Below are positions 1-12,900 of a stretch of DNA of 64,000 nt, piece after piece. Numbering within the stretch: position 1 is the stretch's first letter; every line of letters begins with the position of its first letter. The notes under the pieces are model-generated. The model worked only from the letters and a program-made list of their open reading frames with translations, searched no databases and was not told where the DNA came from. Origin of the DNA: Viscum album (lineage: Eukaryota > Streptophyta > Magnoliopsida > Santalales > Viscaceae); NCBI GenBank assembly GCA_963277665.1, contig OY728136.1:1974944576-1975008575 (forward strand), given 5' to 3'. Position numbers and translations under genes: made by a program.

Positions 1-30
1 AGAAACTATGTATGATAAAGCATCATAAAT

Positions 31-459
31 TTTGGTAAGTATAGAGTAAGTGGTTTATCAAGAAAATACATATCAATATGGATTTGAACAAGTTGATGTG
101 TCTCTGGAACAGATGCATCTATGGGTGAATCCCAAAAACACCTCATTGAGATTGACTCAAACCGAAATTGGTGGACGATAATGGGCCTTATTTCACTCCT
201 AGTTTGAAAATCTAGTGGGTTATGAATTGGTAAGTTATTAAGATTATTATAAACCATTACTAAGTGAACAAAAAAATGATTCCCATAAGAATATATTTTA
301 GGAAACAGATCATGTATAACATATATTTAAACATATGGAATCACAGTTTAGGATATAATTTTCCTTTAATATTTCATCCTTTTATGTTCAAAGTTAATTT
401 TTTTTGCTTCTTAGCTAAGTATTATATCCCCCCTAATTGTACATTCATTTTATTAGTTA
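31..459 (+). other. E1 leader with degenerate tRNA-Met-type primer binding site
   Basis: TGGTAAGTATAGAG at 33-46 resembles a worn initiator-Met primer site (E2 has TGGTATTAGAG at 59400). The ~430 bases that follow align loosely with the ~500-base E2 leader, for example around the shared CTCTGG and GACGA/ATGG stretches near 107 and 174. No coding sequence is seen here; the small open frames are chance. Confidence 0.5.
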
Positions 460-1560
460 ATGGAAGGAAATAGAATAAAACATGAAAACAATCAATGTGA
501 TAGGCAAAGTGATTATTTAACTAATGATATGACAAATATGATAGGAATGGGTGCTCAAAAAATCATTATAGTACTTGGTTAGCTGGATCAAGTTATGAAT
601 AATAACTTGAATCAGGTGGAATTCCATCCCCCTCTATGAAAAGAGCATGTTTCCATTGAATCCTTCATGTGGAAATGGAATCTCATGTTTAGTGGATCTT
701 TTGATCCCCTCCTCGCAGAATAGTGGATTAACTCCATTGAAAAGATATTATTTGTCTTATAGTGCTTATAAGAGGATAATTTCATAATAGTGGACTCTAA
801 TTTTGATAGGAAAGATGCTATGTGGTGGAAACTAATCAAGAATAAAAAGTCCCAAGAAGAAATTGATTCCATGGACTGGGATTAATTCAAGAAAATGTTT
901 TTCAATAAATATTTTCTTTGAACCCTCCACCTCAAGATGGAATGAAGGTTCCTCAGAATCAAGCAGAAGAAAGATGAGTCTATTAGGAAATATGAATAAA
1001 AAATCATAAGGCCTATAAGATACACCTCCAGATTTTTCATGAACATCGAAATCAAGATGGATGTCTTCTTTAGTGGACTAAATATGAGTCTATGAAAAAG
1101 TGTTGGAGATTTACGACATTGATGGTTATGAAGAGTTTTTTGGTTTTTCCCTCAAGGTTGAAATGGATAACAGAGTCTCTCAGTGGTCTCGTGGGCCCTA
1201 TGAATAAAATGTGAAATGGAATCTAATATGGGTGGTTCGGAAATTAAATCCCATTATGTAAAGAAGATCAAACATCCCACGTGTCAATATTGTGGGAACA
1301 AGAATCTTGGGAACTATCAAAAGGGAAACATGAATTTCTTAAAATATTTAATAATGAGATATTTGGATAAAAAATAACAAAGGGATATGAATAAATCCAC
1401 TAATTTTGAAGAAGAATAGAAGGTTCAGATTAACACTCAACCTGTAGTCCATTGTTACAAATATAAGGAACATGGGAATTATGCAATAAAATTTCCCTAA
1501 GATAAGGTTTTTCGGAGGAAATCAACAACAACCTCAAAGTCAACATGGAAGGGATTTTTC
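460..1560 (+). pseudogene. E1 gag remnant (capsid region plus zinc knuckles)
   Basis: The ATG at 460 aligns with the E2 gag start at 59899 (E1 reads MEGN, E2 reads MVPSGRNEN), and both then reach a shared V-M-N-N-N-L stretch. From about 640 the reading shows the retrotransposon-gag pattern: a W-x-W-x-L core, an E-W-I-x-S-I-E-K-I-like segment (the Trp before it is now a stop), an M-W-W-K segment and an F-F-N-K-Y-F segment near 885-915. Two cysteine-rich motifs follow at about 1275-1330 (CQYCGNKN) and 1450-1500 (a CCHC knuckle read as CYKYKEHGNYA, with the second Cys lost). Gag packages the element RNA into particles. The frame is cut by many stops, so no protein can be made. Confidence 0.8.
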
Positions 1561-1594
1561 TATCACTAAAACTGAGGTTGAGCTATAAAAATAT

Positions 1595-1972
1595 ATGGTA
1601 ATAGGTATTCTAGTAATTCATTCAATAATAATTAATGTTCTAGTTGATTTTGGTTCTATAAAGTTTCTGATATCTTGCAAGTTTAGTAGAACTATTCAAA
1701 CAGCACCAAAAAATTTGGATGTTGAGTTATCTATGAGAATAGTGAATGAGGAAATCATTGAATCCAAAGTATATAACTCCTCCCCAATTAACGTTTGTGT
1801 ATTGAACCTCCTCAAAAATACTTTTATGCATCCTTTAGTGGAGTTCAATGTTATCCTGGGCATCAGTTGGCTATCTTTATATAAATCTAACATCAACTGT
1901 CAAGAAAAAGAGATCACTCTTCACATCACGAATCATCCTATAATTATTTTCAATTGTATGGAGGAATATTAA
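1595..1972 (+). pseudogene. E1 aspartic protease fragment
   Basis: This 125-codon open stretch contains VLVDFGSIKFLISCKFS near its start. It fits the retropepsin active-site region, where D-(S/T)-G-A followed by S-F-I-S is expected; here the triplet reads D-F-G, so Asp and Gly remain. Near the end, FNVILGISWLSLYKSNI matches the conserved hydrophobic I-L-G-(M)-(D)-W-L segment that closes the plant gypsy protease. In the family this enzyme cuts the Gag-Pol polyprotein. It sits between the gag zinc knuckles and RT, as expected. It is unlikely to work because the surrounding polyprotein frame is broken. Confidence 0.78.
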
Positions 1973-2084
1973 TCTCATTTATAATAATTTTTTCAATTGT
2001 GGATATTACTTCCTTATGATAAATCATATCTAGAATAAATTGTTGATAGAATGGAGAGAATCTTGCTCGATGAGAAGAACATTA

Positions 2085-3420
2085 TAGTGAACTACACTGA
2101 TGTATTTCCTTAAGAATTTCCTAGTCTTCCTATTTATCGATATGTAACGTTATTAATTTAACATGTTCTTGGGTATCTACCTATACAAAATACAGCTTAT
2201 AGAATGGCCACTGTAGAGTTGTAAGAGATAAAGAATCAGTTATAGGGGAATCTAGACAAGGGTTTTATATAACTGAATGCTTCACCTTAGAGAGAACCAG
2301 TTTTATTTATCAAGAATAAGGATGGTTTAATGTTCCTATGAATTTATTATCATGATATTAATAAAATTATGCTAATGAAAAAGTATCCCCTAACTCAAAT
2401 AGATGAAGTTTTCAATCAGCTTCAAGGGGAAAGTTATTTCTTATGGTGGACCTTTGGTCAGGATATCACCAACTAAAAGTGAGGAGTGAAGATATTCCCA
2501 AAACTACCTTTTGAACTAGGTATGGACACTATTAGTTCATAGTTATTGCCTTCAAACTTACTAATTATACAATAATATTCATGTATTTAATGGAAAAAGT
2601 CTTTAGATATTACCTCGACAAATTTGTGGTAGTCTTTATCGATTATATTTTGATTTATTCCATGATCAAGGAGGAACATGTATAGAATTTGAATATTATG
2701 ATGATGGATTTGTGAAGGGAGAAACATTATGAAATTTATAGTAAATGAGAGTTCTGGATGGAGGAATTATCATTCATAGGGCATGTTATCACTAGAAAAG
2801 GAATATATGTGGAACCTTCCAAGATAATGGAAATTGAAGAGTGGCCCATGACAACATCTGTAACAGAGATCCATAGCTTTCTGGGTCAATCCAAGTATTA
2901 TAGATGATTTGTGAAGAACTTATAATGATTTTAAAACCTAATGAAGATGAATATATAGAAGGGAGTGATGTTTTTCTGGACTCATAAATGTGAAGAATGA
3001 TTTGAGGATCTAAAAAAGAGGCTTATCATTGTGCTGGTACAGACACTCCCAACAAGTGGTGAACTCTTTATTGTGTACAGTGATTCTTAAAATAAGGGAT
3101 TATGATGTGTGATAATGAAAAATGATAACGTGATAGCCTATTCCTCAAGGTAGATGAAAATACATGAGAAAAACTATCCCACACATGATTTGAAGTTAGC
3201 TGTTGTGATCTTTTCATTGAAAATATGGAGGCATTATCTCTATGGAGATAAGTGCGAGGTATTTACTAATAACAAGAGTCAAATATATTTTTACATAGAA
3301 AGTGAATAATATGTGCCAGTGAAGATGGTTATAACACATAAAGGAATTTGAATTCTCAATCCACTACCATCCTAGTAAGACAAATAAGGTGGTGGATACT
3401 CTAAGTTGAAATGATCCCGC
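2085..3420 (+). pseudogene. E1 reverse transcriptase and RNase H remnant
   Basis: The RT reads through several frames: a V-F-P start near 2103, a K-N-K-D-G stretch near 2315, an F-x-x-Y-Y segment and the catalytic region near 2636, where F-I-D-Y-I-L-I-Y-S stands for the usual (Y/F)-I-D-D-I-L, so the second catalytic Asp is Tyr. The connection domain near 2740-2960 keeps the F-I-G-H-V and S-F-L-G-Q-S-K-Y-Y-R patterns. RNase H follows with A-Y-S-S-R, H-E-K-N-Y-P-T-H-D-L and W-R-H-Y-L-Y-G near 3140-3250. It closes with D-T-L-S then a stop where the family has Arg. Together these would copy element RNA into DNA, but the stops and the D-to-Y change make this copy dead. Confidence 0.85.
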
Positions 3421-3699
3421 ATTTTTATCAATAATGAGAACTAAAAAGGATAACATATTCTTATATTTGTCGAGGATGGGCATGGGAATCATTATGGAAG
3501 TAACTTCATCATTAATTTCTCAAATGATTTCACAACCATCACTTATGGAGAAAATAAATGATGCTCAATGAAAACTTATTGAAATTTCAAAAAGGATGGA
3601 AGCTATTAGAAATTGTAAATCCTCTGAGTTCAATATTTATGAGGATGGAGTTGTATGATTTGGGTCTTGATTATGTGTTCCATCCAATCAAAAAATAAA

Positions 3700-4500
3700 T
3701 AAGGAGAATTTTAATAACGCACATAGCTCAAACTTTACTATTCACTGAGGGAGCACAAAGATGTATCGAGATCTTTGAGATATATTTTGTTGAGACAATA
3801 TAAAGAAGGAGATGGATGAATATACATCAAAGTGCATGGTATGTCAACAAGTGAATGTTTAAAAAGAAGTCTAAGGGGATGATTCAAAAACTATCCCTAC
3901 CAACATGTAAGTGGGAGAATATTAGCATGGACTTTGTCACTAGACATCCAAGGACATACCGATGAAACAATTCTATGTGTCATTGGGGATCATCTTAAAA
4001 ATATAGCTCACTTTATAAAAATTTGAGAGGACATATAATTGGTTAAAAATGCATGGTTATTTATAAAAGTGTTTGTGAGGATATATGGAGTACCACTATC
4101 TATTATATCTGATAGAGATCTGAGATTCACCTTGATGTTTTGAAAATGGTTCCATCATGCTCTAAGAACTGAACTAAACTTTAGGATGGCCTGCCATCCT
4201 CAAAGTGATGACCAATCTGAGTGAAATATTCAGAATATGGATGAAATATTGAGAGCATGTTCTATAAACTCAAAAGATGATGGGGTGAACATATTCCACT
4301 GGTTTAATTCTCTAACAAAATGAGTTTCCACTCCATCATCCATATGGAACCATATGAATCCCATTATGGGAAAAGGTGCATAACACAAGAATATTGGGAT
4401 GAATTCGGTGAGTTTAAGATGCTATGACCTGAAATGAATGATGAAATGTTGTAGATGGTGAAAACCATTCAGTGGAACATCTAGGTAGCCCAATGTTGAC
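3700..4500 (+). pseudogene. E1 integrase remnant (HHCC and DDE core)
   Basis: The zinc-binding HHCC region is visible at about 3718-3860: A-H-S-S-N-F-T-I-H, then K-C-M-V-C-Q-Q. The core follows. The first Asp is in ENISMDFVT near 3913-3935, the second in S-D-R-D-L-R-F-T near 4108, and the Glu in Q-S-E directly before a TGA near 4222 that replaces an Arg codon of the usual Q-S-E-R-T-I-Q. So all three catalytic acidic residues can still be read, although stops interrupt the frame. In the family this enzyme inserts the DNA copy into the genome. It lies directly before the chromodomain-like tail. Confidence 0.83.
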
Positions 4501-4699
4501 AGAATATTTATGCAGGCAACCATCGATGGGACCATGAGTTAAATGTCGGAGACATGGTATTCCTCCACATCTATCCATGGAAGAAGGTCATGAAGTTTGG
4601 GAAGTATAAGGTACATGATTATTCCATGTATACCTCTTAAGCATGTACAAACAAGACCTTTCAAAATTACTCTCTTCAGAGGTGGTACAGTTAGCGAAT

Positions 4700-4873
4700 G
4701 ATCTTTCTTATGAGGAGAAGATAGTGTAGATATTTTATCTTAGAGATAAAGTTCCACCCCAAAAGACTAATCACTTGGTTAAAGTAATAAGGAGAAAGAA
4801 TAAGTACAAAGAGGCAACATGGGAATTGGAGGACGCAGTTAAGAAAACATACCCACACCTGTTTACCACTTAG
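4700..4873 (+). pseudogene. E1 C-terminal chromodomain-like tail
   Basis: The end of pol reads L-R-D-K-V-P-P-Q-K-T-N-H-L-V-K-V-I, then K-E-A-T-W-E-L-E-D, then K-K-T-Y-P-H-L-F-T-T and a stop at about 4873. It matches the tail of plant chromoviral integrases, where a short chromodomain-like fold follows the core and is thought to steer integration to marked chromatin. The E-A-T-W-E signature and the Y-P-H-L-F ending are intact. The same tail can be read on the other strand in E3 at about 13050-13210. Confidence 0.8.
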
Positions 4874-4906
4874 AATGTAAAACAAAATTATGAGGGTGAA
4901 TTTTCA

Positions 4907-4920
4907 GAAATGGGGAGGAA
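4907..4920 (+). other. E1 polypurine tract
   Basis: GAAATGGGGAGGAA lies directly before the TGTAATGACA start of the 3' LTR. Such a purine run primes plus-strand DNA synthesis. E3 has the matching AATGGGGAGGG on the other strand at 13009-13019. Confidence 0.75.
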
Positions 4921-7900
4921 TGTAATGACATAATGTCTTATCAATAAAATTACCTTATTATAATTATAACATATAGTATAATAAAATAATATCATATAAA
5001 TAACACAATAAAAACCTTATAAATAATGAATGAGTAAAATAAAATGTCTCTCTAGAAGTTAAGGAACGTATACCGATTAAATAGTAACTTGAAATTTGGA
5101 ATAGTAATGTGACATGTATGAATAGAAAACATGCCAATGTAATATAAATATCACCAATTAATGTACAAATAAAATTTATCCATCTTATACACAACACTAT
5201 GATATAATTATATCATAGTATAATTAAATAAATTTTAAAAAATTACTAATTAAGTGTTGGTATTTTTGTAGGTGATGTATATTTAATTACAATTTTATTA
5301 TATATTTAATAAATTAAAAGAAAATAAATTTTCATAAAATTATTCCATACATTTTTAATTTTATATCTTATGATCATAATATAACTTTATGGGACCTTAA
5401 TTAATTTTTCAAAGTGTTAGAAAAGGTGTTTTAATTTTAAAATTTGTATTTTTCATGTAAATTATGATTTTAATTAAAAAATAAATTTCTCTTATTTAGA
5501 AAATTATTTACATAAAATTTATTTAAATTTTTAATTTTACATGTTTATAAATGGTTATGGTGTATTATTGGGATTTTTCTAAAATACATGAATTTCTGGT
5601 GAATAGTAAAATCTAATAATTTACGATAGATTCTAAATAAATGAATTTGTGCATCATGATTAAGTCATGGATTATGTAAATGGATATTGGTTTGAACTCA
5701 CATGATTTATTTATTGTTTTGGTCACAAGAGTCATGACTATTCCTAGTATTGAGAAAAAAATTAAACTAATGATTAAAATAATGGGAACCCCCTCCTCTC
5801 CTCCACTATAAATACCACCCCTCTTTACCTCTTCTCTTCAATCATCATAAGACTTGTTCCGTGTCTAAATTATGCTAAAATATTTTCATAAGCCCCAATC
5901 CCACTTAAAACAGCCCTTGGTCTCTTCAACAGTCCAAATCCTCTCCCATAAAGAGGTTCTGAAGAAACTTATATTCAAGTGGTAAACTCCTCTTTTCATT
6001 TCTTTTATTTTCTTTCATGTTCCATTATTTATTTTTCTTTACTCACCTCAGATCATCCAAATATTATGATACAAAAATAATGTTAAATTTAATATAATTT
6101 TGTTGTGATAATTTAATAATTAATCATCACATCTTCTTTTCCTTCCTTTTATAGTAGAAATGAAAACACCATCCGAGATGTGTTAATTCATCACATTCAA
6201 GGACGACATGTTTTCAATTTATTTTACCATATCCAATTCTATTAATCAAACCATTTTAATGGTTGAAAAAAAAGAATATAATATATGTATTATGTATAAT
6301 TTAATGTTCTACAATCTTTTGTACACATGACATTAATATATAAAGCAAAATGTGTTGGATGTGATCCAAAGCTACCAATTAAACAAACTGGTTATCAATA
6401 AAGTTTTATATAATAATTCATCTCACTCCGTATGACCAAATGAATTTTATAACCATGTAATATAATTTATTTTTATTAATAACATGAAACTTAAATTCTT
6501 TACATTTATTCCAATCTTTAATTTCTATCTTTACAAATATATAAGTAAACCAATCATTAAAACCAAGGAAACAAATGCTCCCAAACAATGAAATTAAAGT
6601 CCTTAACTTATCTAGAAGACCATGAATGAACACAATAAGGTTATACTAAACTGATTACAAGTATAAGTGGTTATGTAAATATTAATTAATGAATTTAATT
6701 TGGTTATCCAAGACATTAATACCAAGTGAAGGACACAATTGTACTTAAGGTAAGGGATTCTACCTAAACCTCCATTATCCCTTCGGGTTGATCTATCTTT
6801 CTTTTGTACCAAAATGAAGTTATATTTTATTTTATTTACATATTATAAAAGAAATTTATATGATCCAAAATAATGTATCAATAACCATTCATAATTATAT
6901 TAATGGGATATATATGTTTTTAAATGGTTCCCTCCTAAATACTTCCAGAAAAGCAAACCCGATTTAAGGGAACTTTCTGAATTCTTAATCAATTTCAAGA
7001 GCACTATATAATATATTTTAAGCCCCCATTATATTGATATAACCAATTTTTTTATTATAAAAACCTTCTTGTTTCACTTCTAGTTTTATAAAAAATAATA
7101 TTCCCTTTTCTATTTAACATTTTCTTTATTATTTTCCTTAAAACCGTGCTAAAATGTTTTAATGATAAAATTTATTAAATACCATTGATACATGCTATAA
7201 CTTATATTTTACATAAATTACCATGATATATGATTTTTTCCCTTACGAGTGTCCCCATATGTTTTAATTCCTTTATTTCATGTACACTTTTATGATACAC
7301 CCATTCATTATGCTTTATAGCATGATTTTGATACACATTTCTTTCTGTGGGTCCCCTTATGTATATGTATGATTGATTATATATGATTCTTTATGTGAAA
7401 AGTATATTGAAGAACATTTTATATTGGATTTACCTAGATAGATCTACAATGAATTGGGTAAAGCTGAGTCTCATGAGACGTTTTGGGAAATGTTCTTGGC
7501 TGTTAGCCTTGACTCGTGCAACCATATGCAACGATATTTGTGGTTAACCGTAACTCATTATCCTGTATGTTCAAAGAGCCTTGAATCATGATAAATACAT
7601 GTTTAATGTTTCTAACACATTATTATGACTCTATTTTTATATGATCCCATGATTATATTTTATGATTTATATGTTCCTTAAATTTTTATATCATTATGTC
7701 ACGCCTTCTAACCCATGTGCTAAAACATTATTATTATTCTTATTCCTTTATTGAGATTTTAGGTCATCCCATTGATCAAGTAATCCCCAATTTATCCGTT
7801 GAAGATATATGAATGTAAAAGAAGTTAGGATATATTTATGAATATTAAATAATTTTTTTCCCATGTTTTTAGTTTTATGTACCCAGTCTTCCAAGACACT

Positions 7901-7996
7901 AGACTTCATGATCCTTGCCTTGTAATATGATGTTTTACTATTCTTAAAACCATGTAATCATATGTGTAAAAGGCTAGGGTCTCTATATCTGAAACA
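4921..7996 (+). repeat. E1 3' LTR (~3.08 kb)
   Basis: The left edge TGTAATGACA abuts the polypurine tract and is firm. The right edge near 7996 (GAAACA) is placed by matching the end of the E2 5' LTR: both show CTTCCAAG, CCTTGTRAT and GGGTC in the same order before the end. About 555-600 bases before the end both LTRs share a GAAT(T/C)GG...TCTCA(T/C)GAG stretch. The length agrees with the E3 LTR (~3.06 kb), which was delimited independently. A TATA box lies at 5807. No coding region is seen inside. Confidence 0.62.
5807..5814 (+). promoter_or_regulatory. TATA box of E1 3' LTR
   Basis: TATAAATA follows a pyrimidine-rich stretch (CCCTCCTCTCCTCCAC) and precedes ACCACCCCTCTTTACC, the usual setting of a plant LTR promoter. 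It lies about 890 bases into the LTR, giving a long U3. Confidence 0.55.
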
Positions 7997-9953
7997 TTTT
8001 CAAACCCTGTTATAATATTTTCAACACATTATATCATATCTCAGACCTATTTTTCCAATGTGGATTCTCTTAATGAATTTTAATTCCACCATGAAATTAG
8101 ATACCTTTAATTGGTTGTAATTTATAGATGGATGATTTCTATTATCCTTGTAGTAGAAATTACTATTTTATTTACCTTATCCATATGAAACCACGATTAT
8201 GAGGAACCATTAATAGTAAATTAATCCTAGGAATTTATTCTCGTACAGGTTGTTGAATATACTTCTTCCAACTTCATTTAACTTACATTGGACAATCTTC
8301 TTCTTCATCACCATTGGATCCTAATGAACACTTGTATTTTTGTAATAGCTCATATAATTTCTTATCAAGGTACGTATTAATCCATGTTTCATAATAATTT
8401 ATTATAATCCTTTTGATATAATCACCATGGGTAGAATTTTCTAGAACATGCATCTCTTATATCATAAACATAAATCAATATTGGAGAACCACCATCAGAT
8501 GATTTTTAGACTTTAAATGGATAGAAGGGCTATTCAATTATACATAATGAAACTAAACTACCTTCGAAACATATAGCCAATATAACCCATGTTCATTACC
8601 TCCCCATAAATTATATATTATTGTAAACCCTCATACATGGCTATTAGATAAGAAGATGCATTGACAGTTCTTATTATATTATCAGTATTATAATCGACAG
8701 GGTATTCATATAGTGTACACATAAAATATTTTTAAAAAAATAATCCTCTACTTGAATCTTCTATACATTTATAATCTTGAACATACCCATATTAATAACT
8801 AAACATATTATAAAAAAATGGAATCGAGAATCTCCGAGGAATTGATCAACTCAAACACAAAAACATGAGTTTCTATTAGTACCATAACACCTGAAACTAT
8901 CCAACAATTTTGAAAGGTTCCTTCAAATTTTATAAATTTATAATTTATCCATAAAAAATAGACAACACTATAATGTCCAAGATAATATGGGTTTAACATA
9001 CCAACTTGGTATCCATCATGAAGGTCCCAACATTGGCACAAACTTTTGATTATCATGAAAGAAAAAGGTAGTAACTAATGTATGTTTCTTAAAAATAATC
9101 AGTGTGAACCGACATATCATCCATGAATATTTATATAGTTACAAAATTTTCATACATATATATTACATATTAATATATGAATATTAATTTAATTTTATAG
9201 AAACACACCTAAGGGCTATAACAGTTTAGTGTCAATTGAAAAATCGATACACAAAAAACTCATTCATAATTTAAATAAATCATATCCCACTATTTTATTC
9301 ATTACTAGAACCCTTATTATACATATTTTACATAATGAATTTATTCTTAGTACATGGATTGTAAATATAAGGAACTGTGAGTTCAAATTTTCAGTGATAA
9401 TAGACATGGGAGATATCAATGATCACATAAACATAACATGGTAATAATGATTTGAGAATATTAGTGTAACTTTTGAAAACCATATCATATTGAAAAAATT
9501 TCATAACATTTAATCATGGTATAATTTTTGGATGTTCATATGACATGAATTAAAAATGAATCAAAGGAAACAATCCCTGAGATCATAAAAAAGGCATAAG
9601 ACATAGATTTTTGGAATTAAAATAAGTATATAAAATCTTTTCCTTAGTATTGAATGAAAATTTCCAAGACTATTATAGTGGATTTTCATCACTCCATAAA
9701 CCATCATAATATATAGGGTTCACTACTAAGACCATAAAAGTGTAAAGAGTACCTTAAGGAACTCATTAAATACCCATTGTAGTCCTATTTTCTCTTGAGA
9801 TATCAATATTTATCCAATTCATTATTGTTAGGTATAGTTCCCACCCATAAAATAATGATAATCATAAATAAATATTCCATAATATCCTAAAAAATCATCA
9901 TATTATAACACATGAAAGGAAATGAGTTTCAAAAACATTTTATCAATTCATCA
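7997..9953. other. AT-rich gap between E1 and E3, nothing recognised
   Basis: About 1.96 kb separate the E1 3' LTR from the E3 3' LTR. I see short open frames (8808-9056 minus, 82 codons; 9229-9444 plus, 71 codons), but neither has a motif I trust. The plus frame holds an I-D-M-G stretch that faintly recalls a retropepsin site, which is too weak to call. The stretch may be old host DNA or a repeat worn past recognition. Confidence 0.5.
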
Positions 9954-12900
9954 TGTCGTGACCCATTCAAAAAAATGGGCCTCATAAAAATATTATCATC
10001 ATAATCCTAAACAATATAAAAAAAGAAAAATTATGGTATTATTGGACAATATACATAGTAAAGAATATGAATCATTTGAGGTTTTTGAGGATGATAAATA
10101 GAAATTCCCTACTAATATCATTTAAACATTCTTGAGGAAAATAATATCTTAAATTTTAAATTATCCATTTTAAAGATAAAGTTCATGATATAATGTAAAA
10201 ATAAATTTATTTGAAAATAACCTATGAAAATTTATAAGGTAATATTTAAATAATTTGGTGTTCATGATTGAATAAAATTATGTTCACATCGTAAAAGATA
10301 AAATAAAACATTCCTATCACACATTGGTAAAAATTCAAAAAATACAGGTTTTGGAAAATGATATAATGATTAATTTTATAATTTTTTTAAAAAATAAATC
10401 ATGTGTAAAAATGGACATCAAAAATTTGAAAATTTTAAAAAATTACTGAAATCATTATGATGAAAACATGGACTTTGATGAGAAATAGATTTTTGACCAC
10501 AGAGAAAGATAATTATGCTTTTCTTTAAGACAATACTTTTTGTTTCATTTGTTCATAAAGATTGGAAAATTAAATAGAAACATATATAACTATACAAATA
10601 AACATAGATAATAAATTTCATCAGATTATTAATATATATACCATACTATTTCATCATTGAAATAGTAATCAAAACAATCCAGATAAATATTGATATTGTC
10701 ACATAAATATCTTAACACATTGTTTACATTTGAATAATAATCCCCATGAATTAAAGAAACTCTAATGTATATTTAAATAATAATAAAATAATTATGAAGC
10801 ATCATATAATAGACTCAGGGGTATTATATGCACAAGATTATAGAAACGAGTAGTGAATATGGCATGTGTCCCATGGCAATAAAAGTGAGATGGCAATCCC
10901 ACACTATAGTTTAAAATTCCATAGTACGTGTTTAAAACTCATATATATTAATTATAGGTTTATTATAAAATAATAAAAAACCATAATCATGTATATCATA
11001 TCATATAGGATTTATTTATAACCTTTTATCACTAGATTGTTAATATTTTATTGATAAAATAACTATTTTGGGTGATAATTTCATTATTTCTCATGCATGT
11101 TTTGGTTTCGTAGTTTTGGTAATTGTTTATAGATAATACTTCAAAAAATATATAATTTTATACATGATATATATTTCATATATATTAATTATAAAATCAA
11201 TTATAATTATCCATAAAAATTATTGATAAGAAAATGAATCACACAGTTCCTGAAGATGGTAGGTCGTACGTACGAATGAACAATGATATCCTTTTTGGAA
11301 TATGGAATGAAATAAAGGAAAATAATAATTAACTTTTAAATAATAGATTTTATATCATATATATGATTTATATATTACATAATTCCAAACTTATTAACAT
11401 CTATTATAATAATAAATTTAAAAATGGATCACATCACTTCGTGGAGGTGGTAGTCCACACATATGCATGAGTAACATGTTCATTTTCCAACAGAATTGAC
11501 GGTAATAAGTAATTTTTGATAATATATTTATAGTAGTATATTTATTTCATAATTATCATATATAAATATTAAATTCATCACTATATCCATATTTTAGTGG
11601 CAATGATTGAAAATATTTTACAAAGATTTGCAAGGCGGTAGTCCACCACACACACAGTTGAACATTTAATTTCCAATTTTCTAGAAGAGGTGATGAATAT
11701 GGGTTTTTAAATTCAAATAATAAAATAATAATATATTTTATATACTTTTATTATTATTTCATCATATTTTAATATGATATGCAAGAGGTATAAGAAGAAA
11801 TAATATGGAAATTCTCAATTAATAACAATACCTCTTTCTTAGAATGACCCTAGAGGTTCGAACTAAAGTTATTTATATATGGGTTTAATAAAAATCATGG
11901 AGTAAAATATGTGTTAATGGTTGTATGTATCGTTTTTGTAAGGTCTTTTGTGATCCAAATGTGCTCTAGATGTGTGGAGAAGAGAGGAGATGGGGCGAAC
12001 TTTTAAAATTGATGTGGGTCACCCAAATGTAATTTTTAATGTTTCTCAATAATATCACGTGACATTCTTGAAAAACGTATCTATAATAGTCCATTCATGA
12101 TACATATAAAATATAATTTCAAAATATGGCTATAAAATAGAATTTAGACTATTTTTAGGTCATTTTAACCCTCAACTCATTAGTTTAACCCTCAGTAAAC
12201 CTATTTTAACCTTAATCATGGTAATATTTCTAACTAATTTTACAATTCGTTGTTTTCAAAAATAAATATGAATTTAGTATATAATATAAATAATTATAAT
12301 TAAAATTATTTAATTAATTTTATCAAATTCAATTCAAAGAATTGGAATTTTTTTTAAAAAATAAAACCTGTAGCTATGAAAAAAATCGGTTTTTATAGAA
12401 AATATTTTCAAAAGTTTATAAAGTTTTACAAGAACATTAAACATAGATTTGATTCCAATAATAATAATTGGATTAATAATCATATAATTTAACAAATATC
12501 TCTTTCAAAATTATTTTAAAATATAATTTAACATTTTCAATACTTTTAATCAAAAGTAATTTTTTAAAAAATAATTATTTTTCATTACTCATTAAAAGAT
12601 TAATATTTTCAGTGAATTCCAAAAAATTCACTATAAGATCATTTTTACATGATTATTTTAAAATTTAATGTTATTTAGTAATATATAATTAGTTAAATTG
12701 ATGGAAATTAATTATATAATTTTCTCATAATAATCAATAACAATATTTTTTGGGGGGAAAAATGTATCATAGAAGGAATTTAATAGAAAATTGATTTTCA
12801 TTATAAACCTTTACAAATATAATTATCATATGGATATCCATATTCATTAAAAAAAAATTAATATCTTGTTTATAATGGTCAAAATTAAATAATATTATTT

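Larger units (their letters stand above)
1..7996 (+). mobile_element. E1: degenerate Ty3/gypsy chromovirus (Tekay/Del-like), 5' LTR outside window
   Basis: This is a plus-strand Ty3/gypsy element with domains in the order gag, protease, RT, RNase H, integrase, chromodomain-like tail, polypurine tract and 3' LTR. Only the last bases of the 5' LTR could be present, because a primer-site-like stretch already appears at 33-46. The order and the C-terminal tail are those of plant chromoviruses. All coding parts are broken by stops and frameshifts. The leader and gag start can be followed side by side with E2 (59398 onward), so the two are members of related families. The Tekay/Del assignment rests on the tail and the LTR termini read by eye; a tree of the RT would settle it. 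Confidence 0.88.

Noticed and set aside
8808..9056. 82-codon minus frame
   Set aside because: No recognisable domain and no support from neighbouring frames.
9229..9444. 71-codon plus frame with an I-D-M-G stretch, possibly a retropepsin of a gypsy element or an old pararetrovirus copy
   Set aside because: Only one weak motif, no protease flanks, and the sequence downstream gives no convincing RT. It is within chance for AT-rich DNA.
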